Part shown: piece after piece, positions 1 to 11,982 of the stretch
Layout of the letters: the number at the start of each line of letters is the position of its first letter
How positions within the stretch are numbered: position 1 is the first letter of the stretch
Assembly (NCBI GenBank): GCA_905250025.1
Contig: CAJNOJ010000101.1
Span: forward strand, 288,883-352,882
From: Adineta ricciae
Lineage: Eukaryota; Rotifera; Eurotatoria; Adinetida; Adinetidae
Length of the DNA: 64,000 bases
Direction: 5' to 3'
Translations under genes and position numbers: made by a program
The notes under the pieces: model-generated
What the model was told of the DNA's origin: nothing
The model's input: only the letters and a program-made list of their open reading frames with translations
The model's database searches: none

Positions 1-1927
<1,927 letters not shown>

Positions 1928-3640
1928 TGTCAATCGATTTCTTCTGCGATATTTTATGTATTCGTTTGAAATAAAAGTGATAACTAACAGGTAAAAAGTC
2001 GCTGACGAGCAAACAGGTGATGTTCAGTCGACCGGCACATGTACGTTTACACCCATCGATACAAAATATTCTTACGTGTTCGCGATGATAACACATATAG
2101 TTACGTATCAAATTCGAAGCGCGATGCGGAACGGATCGAGCGATAAAGAGGAAAATGTTCCAGATGAGTAATTTTGAGCAAAACCATGACTTTTACAACA
2201 ATATCTGAAGTACAAATGTATTGAGCCAATGAAAATTTGAAATCCATGTTCGTTCATGCTTTCCATTTGCGATGAATTGTGTAAGAAATCAAGCAAATAA
2301 AATCAAAATGTAAGAAGACATTTTCTTGGTATACGATCCAATATGACAATGTCAAACATTTCATAGATGGCAGGAGAAACATTTCTATCAAATAGAGGAC
2401 GAACTATTGAAATTGAACATGGTGAATCGAAGAATTCTATCTTGTATTCCATCCTTTGTTTATTTCAAAATACTGTAGAACATGAAATATAGTCTTTCTA
2501 ATATCTTTTAATTTTCTGGGTCATCGATATGAATTTGATGTATCCGAATGGCGCACTGCAATTCAGTTGGTTTTGCCAATGTTTGAAAAAGAAGACGTGT
2601 CTGCTGAACGTTTGTGATTATGGTGACATGACCAACAAGAAGCTTTGCGCAGTAAATTCATGATGTCGAAGTTATTGGATAATCATTTTATCAGTGCGAT
2701 TATTTTTCTCAATGAAATTCCGTGGGTAACCAAGCCACATTTTATTGCACAATGGGAAACAATGTGAATTATGACGCGAATACATTGCAAATGGATGTGC
2801 TTTTCATCATTCGACGACTGAAGATTGGAATGAATTTAATGATATTAATAAACTCATTATTTATTAATCATTTTATACTGAATATCGAATTGCATTTTCC
2901 TGCTTGCATAATTTGTATCTGTTTAAAGTTTACCTTGCTTGATATCAAAAACGAAGATCTTGATTTACTGGCGTTCTACTTCGACCCGTCGATCAGACCA
3001 GTTGAAACACAGATTGATTTACTCAACGACAACAGCGCTGAAGACTTCAGGTTCACGAAAAATGATCGAACGACAATTAGTTCGGATGAGAAAATTACAA
3101 AGACAAAAGCTAACTGACGATATTTTTACTATAACACGAAGATATAGAAAAAAATACGCTAATTCTCGTGTGTAATTGAACGTCGATATAGTTTTTACGA
3201 CGATAATAAAGATGCTATCAAGAACAAACATGTCGATCAGTTTTCGTGTTCCCCTGTGATCACATCATGAAAAGTTAAGATGCATTTGTCAGATCGTTAT
3301 TTTGAATTTTTATAATTTTCGGTCAATGTTCATGGAACTATAACTTCATAGTAAGTTTTCTCATGGATTTTTCCTTTTTTTTTTGATAACGATTCTATTC
3401 TATACAGGGCGTTCGCTATGATGTTAATGCGATATAATCTCGGTTAAGCCCAAAGAAATCTATCGTGAAATTCATCCTTCGTCACATTTTCTCACCTTTT
3501 CCGTTTGTATCTGCTATTGTGTTCTTTTTGTGTAACATTGAAATGTCATTTGGCGTAAAAAAAGGAACGATTCAGAGAATACATGAGTAGTTTTGTTTGT
3601 CTGTTATAGATTTTCTTCGTGTGTAATTAACAAGCGAGAA
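1928..3640. other. Intergenic region between divergent CARM1 and ubiquilin
   Basis: Holds the promoters of both flanking genes. It also holds a coding-like but interrupted stretch at 2516–2767, listed separately. Open frames at 2722–3231 have no recognisable domains, and I do not call them genes. Confidence 0.5.
2516..2767 (+). pseudogene. Decayed coding remnant of unknown family
   Basis: One plus-strand frame reads as protein-like sequence for about 30 residues (from HRYEFDVSEWRTAIQL), meets two TGA stops six bases apart near 2612 and 2621, and then continues in the same frame for about 45 residues (HDQQEALRSKFMMSK onward, ending …AQWETM) before a third stop. A weaker protein-like patch in another frame follows at about 2780–2860. 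The composition (Trp, Phe, acidic and basic residues mixed) looks like former globular protein, not random AT-rich DNA. No family was recognised. It could also be chance openness. Confidence 0.3.
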
Positions 3641-5936
3641 ATGAGTGAACAAATGGATGCAAGCAATAGTGGCGCACCGGTGGTGAGTTCAAAATCAGAC
3701 ACAACATTGAAATTGGCGATTAAAACACCGAAAGAAAAGAAAGATATATCGATCGATGCATCTGCAACTGTAAAACAGGTGAATTTCGGTAGAATAGTAT
3801 CGGATGGTTCATACATTTTTGTTTTTGTAGCTGAAAGATCTAGTAGCGAATGAATTTACTACATCGTATGATCAGATTTGCCTTATCTATTCTGGTAAAA
3901 TTCTCAAAGATGATGAAGATCTGAAAAAACATGGTACGACTTTGTGTCTTATGATGAAAATTGTTTCAGTTTCGATTTTATCGTAGATATAAAAGATGGT
4001 GTCACCATTCATTTGGTTATTCGAGCTCCTAAACCCAATACAACATCAAATCCATCAGGTGCGTCTGAGCCTGCAAGCGTACCACCGATTGGAAGCCAAG
4101 CTGAAGCTCGTCCAGCGGCAGCCCCACAAGCAAATCCGGCCGGCGATTTCCCTTTTGGTCTTGGCGCTTTTCCTGGAATGGGAAATTTAAACTTCGCAAA
4201 CACAAATTTTGGTGATATTCAACAACAATTCCAGCAACAAGTAATCTCCATTCAAACGACAACAGAATTCGAATCTCTTCTCTCTTTTGTTTTTGGATAG
4301 ATGATGAACAATCCAACACAGCTTCGTCAATTGATGGACAGTCCTGTTATACAAAGTATCACTAGTAATCCTGATCTACTACGATCGTTAATGCTTAGCA
4401 ATCCACAAATTCGTGATCTAATGGATGTAGGTGAATTGAATTAGGAAATGAAACGGCCAACAATATTTGTTTGGTTTCTCTCTCTCTCTTTGCAGCGTAA
4501 TCCTGAAATATCTCATCTATTGAATAATCCTGATTTACTTCGCCAAACAATGGAATTTGCTCGTAATCCGACAGCAATGCAAGAAATGATGCGCAATCAT
4601 GATCGAGCTTTGAGTAACCTTGAAGTAGATACTTCATCTAATCTTCGCGATGGATTTTTCACGCAAGCCCTTTTTCCTTTATAGAGTATTCCTGGTGGTT
4701 TCAATGCTCTACAACGCATTTATCATGATGTTCAAGAACCAATGTATTCGGCAGCACAAGAACAATTTGGAAGTAATCCATTTACACAATTATTCACTGG
4801 CAATGAAGGTATGCACACACTCTCATCTTCATGTTTTATGAGAATATCTGATATTACAATAGGAAACACTTCAACGTCACAAACTGAGAATACGGATCCA
4901 TTACCAAATCCATGGGCACCACGGGGTACTGGGGCTACTGCCGGATCAGCACGTCAAACTCAACAGCAATCCAATGATTCAAGCAATACTCAACAGGCGT
5001 CATCGGCAATTCCAACAGGTGCAACGGGTAACTCACCCGGACTAATCTCACCAATGATGCAAAACTATATGTCCCAATTGGTTCAAAATCCTCGTCTGCT
5101 TGAAAGTGTTCTGAATGCCCCGTATATGCAACCATTGATGGATTCACTTGCTGCTAATCCAGATATTTCCAGACAAATGGTGATGAACAATCCAATGTTT
5201 GCTAATAATCCCGAATTACGTGACCAAATGCTCAATGCTTTACCAGCAATGATGGAACAAATGAGAAATCCTGAAGTACAAGCATTAATGCAAAATCGCG
5301 AAGCATTAGAAGCGATTACACAAGTACAAGAAGGTAAATTGCATTAGCTCTTCTCTTCTATCTTCGATAACATTTCTTTCTCAAAGGTCTTCAACGGCTG
5401 CATACTGCAGCACCTAATCTCTTTCAAGCGTAAGTCTACGAATACCATCTTAATTCTCTGTAAACTAAAGACAACTTTCGTTCAGTGGTGGTCTACCAGC
5501 TGGTCTTCGCTTCGGTTCAACTGGCTTAACATCACCTGGTACCACGGGAGGTTCATCAGCACCCACTAGTCAACAATCTCGACCAGCCGATTCAACTGGT
5601 ACACGTAGTAATACTTCAACAGCGAATGATTCAAATAACTATGCAGGTGTTTTCGCCCAAATGTTGAATATGATGTCTAATCAAAATATCGTATGTCTAT
5701 TTAAATTCGCATTGTTTTTACGATTGTATTTCGTGTAGAACACACCACCGGATCAACGTTATGCTGTTCAATTAGAACAACTTGTTTCAATGGGTTTCAC
5801 CAATCGAGAAGCAAATTTACAAGGTAAGTCATTCATCATTCTATTCGATTGATCTTTTTCAATGATCATTTCAGCTTTGACAGCTACAATGGGTGATGTA
5901 AATGCGGCTGTTGAACGACTTCTCTCCCAAATATGA
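3641..5936 (+). CDS. UBQLN: Ubiquilin (UBL–UBA proteasome shuttle)
   Basis: Shuttle factor that carries ubiquitinated or misfolded membrane proteins to the proteasome. Eleven exons in frame give 579 residues: 3641–3778, 3831–3933, 3987–4240, 4301–4426, 4496–4624, 4685–4808, 4863–5333, 5387–5429, 5486–5690, 5739–5823 and 5875–5936. The N-terminus is a ubiquitin-like domain ([16 protein letters not shown] … [17 protein letters not shown]). The middle carries STI1 repeats with characteristic Asn-Pro steps ([35 protein letters not shown]). The C-terminus is a UBA domain ([20 protein letters not shown] … [20 protein letters not shown]). The length is close to animal ubiquilins. The start at 3641 fits the family (MSEQMD followed by a linker and the UBL). 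A 5' extension in the same frame lacks an ATG and is not needed. Confidence 0.96.
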
Positions 5937-7461
5937 TACTTTCCTATCAATGTTTAAATTCTTCTATTACTGTTGTCATCATTGCTGGATTTCCTTTCTG
6001 TTTCTATTCAACTGTTTTGTTTGTATATGTATATGTTCGTGTGTGCGTGTATGTCTGTTTGAGAGAGGAAGAGAGAGAGAGAACAAGCAATATAGAAGTG
6101 TTGGATCGATATTCCTGATCGTATGTGCGCATATTTTTCCAATGAGAAAATGTTTCTTGTCTATATGTAATGTAGTCATTGTATTTGTATAAACAAAGAA
6201 CATTCACATTGTTATAACAATGATAACCGAGTTTTTGAATGACTTTTTCAAGAAATCAAAGTTTTCTTCATTGAACACGATTTCAACTTGTTCACAATTA
6301 ATGAGATCAGCCTCTTGCTCATCCTCTAAGGACATTCACCTACGTGATATACGCAGAATAGACGAACATGTCAATTGCAATGATAATACTCGTTCTACTG
6401 CCTGGCAATCATATCGCTCATGTTACTTGTGAATAGCTTCTTATGTGAAGTGTGCACTTTTTCTTTCAAATCACAAACTTCAATTCAAGTATCTCTTTTT
6501 CACATGTCCGTTAATTCATATTTGAGAAAAAAGTCACAAGAAAATTCAAACATATGCTCTCCTTTTCTTTGCCAATATCGATAGGTGATTGTCCTAAGGG
6601 TCTCTTGTGTGTTGTTTCAACGACAAATTACGTTTGATCTGAGCAACAAAGTGCTGTTGAATGACACAAAGCGTTGGATGTTTTTCTCAAAAGAACAAGT
6701 AAGTGTATTTCTTGTTCAAAACGATCGTTGATGAACACATCATACAGAGTAAACAGTCGAATTCACACGGAAATGAAATTGACTTTCAGAAGAAGAAGGA
6801 GAGGAAAAAACGTCATTCTCATTGATGTTCATTCGATGAACACAGGTGACTTTTTCTTTTTTCCTCTTTCACCAACTGTTCATTGTATCTTTTTCTTCAT
6901 CTAATTGAACACGTGACAGCTGCTTAATAGTTTCGAAAGTAAGCTATTTAATTCAAACAAATCATTTCGATTCGCCTATAAACATCGATATATATATATA
7001 TATATATACATAGAGAGAGAACAGATAATATTACATACCTGGAAGAGATTGGTTAAGACAGTTAGATGTGATAGCACAACTATTTTATCCATTGCATTGC
7101 ATAGACGAAATCGCCTTTCAACATTCTTTCTCATATCTCTTCTGTGCGTGTTTATTCAGTATCATATTATCCGTACATATTTGAAAATCTACAGACGGAC
7201 TACGATTTTTTTTTCTCTGTACGAAATTATGATTTCTAATCATTTAATTAAGTAAGTATGAAGACCTCAAAGACAAGGAGAGATTTGATCTTTGTTCTCA
7301 CATATGCGAAAATTTGCCACGCATAGATCATTTCTTATTAAGCTCGAAACAAACAACATGTCCTATTTACTCATCGAATTAACTTCGCGTGTGTGGAGAT
7401 GATGTAACATTCTTTTTATTTGATATACTCTGCTCTCGATGATCATGATCGATTCGTATTG
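5937..7461. other. Intergenic region, ubiquilin 3' side and TEAD promoter side
   Basis: No gene recognised. Contains a (GT/GA)-rich patch at about 6018–6085 and a (TA)n microsatellite at about 6989–7008. Small open frames at 6220–6904 and 7049–7255 are AT-rich with no domain signal. Confidence 0.5.
6988..7020. repeat. (TA)n microsatellite followed by a short (GA)n
   Basis: About ten TA units from 6989, followed by tagagagaga at about 7011–7020. This is a simple-sequence repeat in the TEAD upstream region with no sign of function. Confidence 0.8.
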
Positions 7462-9159
7462 ATGGATGTTTTTAGCATGCCGTCCTGTTGGCCATCACCA
7501 TTGCAATTCGTCAAAGATTTCGATCGAACAAATTGTTCAATTAAATCAGAAGAATCGACTTCAACGGAAGAATTAGATGATGATCAAAACAACGATGGCG
7601 AAGGAGTGTGGAGTCCAGATATTGAACAAAGTTTTCATGTAATCTCTTCATTCGTGTATGTTCAATCATGGAAAAGTTCGATGTTTTTAGGAGGCATTGG
7701 CCATTTATCCTGCATGTGGTCGAAGAAAGATCATTTTGTCTGATGAAGGCAAAATGTTTGGAAGAAATGAACTGATTTCTCGTTATATCAAAATGCGCAC
7801 TGGCAAACTGCGTACACGTAAACAAGTGTCATCCCATATTCAAGTCTTAGCAAAACGAAAGTCTAAAGAACTTCATTCGTTATTCAAAGTAACTAACAAA
7901 TTTGATGTTAATCGAAAGTTAAAACGTACAAGAATGATTTAGGATACAAGTTTTAAAGATTCGCATCGAACGTTTCTTCTCAATCAACACTATCAACAAT
8001 TACGTCATACAACAACATCAAATGCAACACCAGACAATTCTTCGCCCTATTATAATCCACCTGTTTCCATTTTTTCACCTGCGACTCCCACGTCATTTTT
8101 TGAGTAAATTCATCCACAGATTAAAATCATTGTGGAACGAAACCTTTGCGTCGCTTTAGTTTGAAATCCTTCACACCGTCATCAACTGCTGATTTTCGAT
8201 CAACAGCTCATACTCATTGCATCAACTCGAATCGATTGAAATTGGCTGAACTTGCCGGATACATCCAATTCAAATCCAACTTCAATTCGGTAACCTTTCA
8301 TTGACCACTTTTTTCGTTATATTGTCGAGTCTTTCGATTTAGAAACACTATTTACTTCATGTCAGTGAAGAAGCAGGAACCGATATGAAGCCTGAAGTGA
8401 GTAAATACGAAAGATTTGTTCGGTGTATTAACGAACGTTTTTTCTTTTGTCCAGAGAATCAAAATCAACCAAATCATGGATTTATTTCCGATGTTAAAAG
8501 ATCTTTATCGGAAAGATTTGGAAGATATGTTCTATGTTGTCAAAGTTTGGGTAAGAATTCGATGAGTTTAGATGTATATGTATGAAGAGAGATTTCGTTT
8601 AGGTCAATATGGATTATGATGAAGATCCAACAGATACATTTCACCATTATTCTGTGTATGATTTCATGTGATCTTGCTTATCAGTTGAAATTTTTCGTTT
8701 TAGTTTTGAAAGTTTAGAAAACAATCTGAATATTACAATAACTACAAAAGTTTGTTCATTTGAAAAGACAATTGTCGAAAAAATCGAGGTAGGACTTTGA
8801 AGACTAGAGAAAACTTCAAGTGAAAGTTTTCTTTTAGAACGGCACAATGAAATATGATGAAATAATGAATAAAACTCTCTATCGTTCGACAGATACATCA
8901 ATGTGTACATTTATGGTTGATTTCATAAAAAAACTCAAAACAGGAATGTATATGCGAGACATGATGAATGCTGTGCTTGAACATTTGGGTGTTTTGCAAG
9001 TAAGTAAAGTGTTTCAACTGATATCTTTCTTCATTGGACATGATTTAGACGGTAGTGAATAAAGATACAAATGAATTACTTTTATGTATTGCATATATAT
9101 TTGAAATAAGCGAATCAACAAATGGAACACAATCGGCTGCTTATCGTTTATGCGAATGA
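7462..9159 (+). CDS. TEAD: TEAD/Scalloped transcription factor
   Basis: Nuclear DNA-binding effector of the Hippo pathway, partner of YAP/Yorkie and Vestigial. Ten exons in frame give 408 residues: 7462–7638, 7691–7888, 7943–8103, 8160–8289, 8343–8396, 8455–8550, 8603–8655, 8704–8788, 8838–8999 and 9049–9159. The TEA domain is almost invariant ([11 protein letters not shown], then [17 protein letters not shown] and [18 protein letters not shown]). The C-terminal YAP-binding domain follows ([46 protein letters not shown], ending SAAYRLCE). An ATG at 7462 is available, unlike vertebrate TEADs, which can start at a non-ATG codon. The central Pro-rich part is short. The exon 3–4 join uses the acceptor at 8157–8159; the closer AG at 8118–8119 would bring in a stop. 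Confidence 0.95.
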
Positions 9160-10159
9160 TTAAATGAATGTGCATCTTTTCTTCTTTTCCCGTCTATTCT
9201 TATCGATTTGCTTCCTAATTTGTCTTCAATAAATTATTTTTCATGATATTCATGTATTGAAAGTTATTGGAAGAGAAACATACATTAGATGAGTGACGAA
9301 ATTAGAGATGTGCAAACACTCTCCAGTCGGCTACTAGAAGACATCGAGCAAAAAATTTCTTTGTTCATTTCTGTTGCTTCTCGATTATGGAGATAAGAAA
9401 AGTTCGCTTTCTATAACTAAAGCATGCGTCCATATTGGATACATCCGGTCGTTAGAGATCAGAATTGTACAAAGTGTATTCTTTGTTTTCATCGAAGAAA
9501 ATACACTACTTAATGATTATTTTTCATTTATTCATGAAGTTCGCATGAGAAACATGTATGCATATGTATAAACAGATAAGATAAGCGTATAAGAACGATT
9601 TTCAATAAAGACAACTGGACTGATTGAGTATTAACTTTTGAAAGAATTGTTTGTTTCGTTTACAAATTTGCCATTAAACAGAGAAACATGATTAAGTTGA
9701 AATTTTTTGTTTTAGTTTTGAAAGTTTAATTGTTGACGAAATCAACGAATGTGTGAATTGATTAGAAAGACAAAGGTGTGAATGAAAAGATGCAGATCTC
9801 TTGATGACACGCAGAGAATGACAAAGGTGAAATTGCATAAATTTATTTTGTTGAATCAACTAATACATAGCGAAATGTTTGCAAATTTTGAAGAAAAACA
9901 AAGTGACAAAACAAATGCGACTTCTTGAAGATTTACCCTTGTTTTTATAACTGATTTTTGAACTCATAACAAACAGCATATTTTTTATGATTATTCATAT
10001 TTCCAATAAGCAGCCCAAAAGGCTTTATTTCATACGTCGAACTGCTTGGCTGTTTTCCAGACAGAAAGATCAAATTGCACCGCATGATTTATTAGTTATA
10101 TACATCATCCAACAAAATACAACTAACTCACTTTTCATATCAAACTAAAAGCATTAGTA
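9160..10159. other. Intergenic region between TEAD and the amidase gene
   Basis: No gene recognised. Contains a 33-base near copy (9696–9728) of a TEAD intron/exon junction, described in the findings. Otherwise AT-rich, with no domain-bearing open frame. Confidence 0.5.
9228..9233 (+). terminator. Polyadenylation signal AATAAA for TEAD
   Basis: Canonical hexamer about 70 nt downstream of the TEAD stop codon at 9157–9159. Confidence 0.6.
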
Positions 10160-10801
10160 TTACGACTGTTGATTCCTATTCGAAGTAAATAATCGTGTAA
10201 ACAATCCAGTTGGTTGCCGATGAATATATTGTTGAAGGATTTGATCCCTCATCGATTCCTCGAATGGTCTCAATTGACCATTATCCTCAATAACCATCCA
10301 CCCGAACACTTGATCTACATCGTCAATATAATAACGACCATTCTCAAATCTTATTGGCACTCGACGCGCGTAATCACCTGCCCAATACTGATGTAGATGA
10401 TTTTGTTCAGCAACATGTACATGGTCGGAAACAACGTCGGTAATAATCGCCACGTGTCCGAAAGGCATTCGTAGACTACGCCGATAGATAAGTATCGAAT
10501 CTTTGACTGGTGGTTCGGGTGAACCATTCGGAACAGGTCGTAAAGGAAATTGCGTACCATCGGTAACACGTTCAATATACGTTAAACCGCGCCACATATC
10601 ACAAGCAGATGAAATATCTTTAAATATAGAACTTTTGCGTAATAACAACCATCGACGAGCATATTCGACACATTGCCATTGAAAGCCAGTGTAAATTCCA
10701 TACAGATAATGACGGCCCACCCTCCAAATACTACTGTTTCTGTTTGAATACGCTGGCACGTTTAAAGAGGCAGTGCCTTCNGAATTTCCCGTTTGAGTCA
10801 T
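10160..10801 (-). CDS. Glutathionylspermidine amidase-type CHAP domain protein
   Basis: Resembles the amidase half of bacterial glutathionylspermidine synthetase/amidase and of trypanothione synthetase: a cysteine amidase that releases glutathione from glutathionylspermidine. From the ATG at 10801 it reads 213 residues without introns. The nucleophile Cys is in GFQWQCVEYARRW, the His in MPFGHVAIITDV and the third polar position in VAEQNHLHQYW. The motif FPLRPVPNGSP and the ending QVFGWMV also match the bacterial family. No ATP-grasp synthetase domain follows, so this is an amidase alone. Absence of introns and the bacterial-type sequence suggest horizontal acquisition, and bdelloids are reported to carry acquired trypanothione-type genes. 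The N at 10781 falls in a TCN codon (Ser whatever the base). Its 5' end overlaps the U-box/VWA frame upstream, so it may be the 3' part of a fused gene. Confidence 0.8.
   Translation of the reverse strand: MTQTGNXEGTASLNVPAYSNRNSSIWRVGRHYLYGIYTGFQWQCVEYARRWLLLRKSSIFKDISSACDMWRGLTYIERVTDGTQFPLRPVPNGSPEPPVKDSILIYRRSLRMPFGHVAIITDVVSDHVHVAEQNHLHQYWAGDYARRVPIRFENGRYYIDDVDQVFGWMVIEDNGQLRPFEESMRDQILQQYIHRQPTGLFTRLFTSNRNQQS
10781..10781. other. Ambiguous base (N) at the junction of two frames
   Basis: The only N in the window. It sits exactly where the U-box/VWA reading frame hands over to the amidase frame, and omitting this one position would make the two frames continuous. It could be an assembly join, a heterozygous indel or an uncertain base call. 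Confidence 0.95.
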
Positions 10802-11213
10802 TTTGAATTTCTGCTTGAACAGCCATGGAGCCTGATGTATCAACGACACAACAAATGTCACACGGAGAACGTGTTGTGTCCGGCGGTGGTTGAATAGAAA
10901 GATGAACAAAACCGTTTGCATAGTTTCCTGTTGCTGTCAATTCATAAGGCACTGCTTTTGCTCGAGGATGACGATTAGTTTGCTCTTTAGGATGTACCGA
11001 GTTGCGATATTCACTAACTGCAGCTTTCAAGGCACGGTTAGGACGAAGATCGGTAACTGTAAGTGGTGCTCGTGTGATGGGTGAAGTTCCATGACTGGAA
11101 AGCCAAGCTTCAATAGCTGTTCGTTCGTAACTGTTCCCATCAGGATCAATGACTGGATCATTCATTAATTCATGCGTAATTGGGCAAATAAACGTACTCG
11201 AAGGCTCGGCCAT
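10782..11213 (-). CDS. U-box protein with truncated VWA domain (5' part of a broken or chimeric gene)
   Basis: Starts at ATG 11213 (MAEPSS). Residues about 5–70 form a U-box, the E2-binding fold of E3 ubiquitin ligases: FICPITHELMNDPVIDPDG, NSYERTAIEAWL, then SPITRAPL. After a linker comes the opening of a von Willebrand A domain: VHLSIQPPP … CDICCVVDTSGSMA, including the MIDAS DxSGS pattern (DTSGS). U-box plus VWA is a known eukaryotic combination. The frame runs 144 codons to the ambiguous base at 10781. Beyond it, this frame reaches a stop at about 10731 without completing the VWA fold, which normally needs about 150 more residues. The amidase frame takes over one base out of phase. Either the gene is a chimera or the N marks an assembly join. 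Confidence 0.7.
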
Positions 11214-11982
11214 GTTGTCGTTTCTAGAAATTAACAACTAATGACTTAAACAATCATTCTATTTAATACAAGAATGTTATGTGCTGTAGGTTGTGAAATA
11301 CCAACGAAAGAAAGGAAAGAAAATGTGACTCATATGTTTACTCCTGTGTTAATAATAATATTTATTAACCATTTATGGAGAAGGCTCGCAATCATAAAGT
11401 ACATTTTAGACGCAGAAGAAACGTGCTGCGCAGTAGTTTTCGAATGTTATTTTTGAATAATCATAGATAAAACAAATGCTTTATTTATTCTTCGTGGATG
11501 ATGGGATAAAGCAATTGTATGAATAAGGCAAACATGATGTCATATGCGTTTGCCATTGGGAAAGTTCCGAAAAAGAGAAATTTCCATGCAATGGCTTGAA
11601 GATGACATGGATAGTGCTTCATAACAAAGGAATCTTATTCTAAGATCGAGAATCACACGTCATTTTTCTTTTTACGACGAAATCTTATGACGATTTTTGT
11701 ATACACAAAAATATAAATAGTAACATGCAATTACGAGCTATGAGAAAATACTTGTGATAGGAACGTGAGAGAAGAATTTATGTAAAACACTTTTCAAATG
11801 TTTTCGTGCGGAAGTGGGAGTCTTGTCTCTGGCAATAATTTTCATCAAGAAGAATGGAAATACTTTGCTAAAAGAGCCCTATTATCTTTGCCTCGAGTAT
11901 TCTATTCATTTCTTAGAAAATTTCATTTTGAAAAAAGAGACACAAAGTCATTTGACATTTTCTTCACTAAGCACAAGCTTTT
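11214..11982. other. Intergenic region between divergent U-box and ART genes
   Basis: Holds both promoters. No domain-bearing open frame. An AT-rich stretch near 11700–11730 precedes the ART gene. Confidence 0.5.

Noticed and set aside
1934..2111. First coding exon of CARM1 at 1990–2110
   Set aside because: The frame EHVRIFCIDGCKRTC…DFLP ends at a usable donor, but nothing in it matches the CARM1 N-terminus and no start can be fixed. Left as a possibility only.
5902..6207. Overlapping open frames on both strands after ubiquilin
   Set aside because: They come from GT/GA-rich low-complexity sequence in the 3' region and have no protein features.
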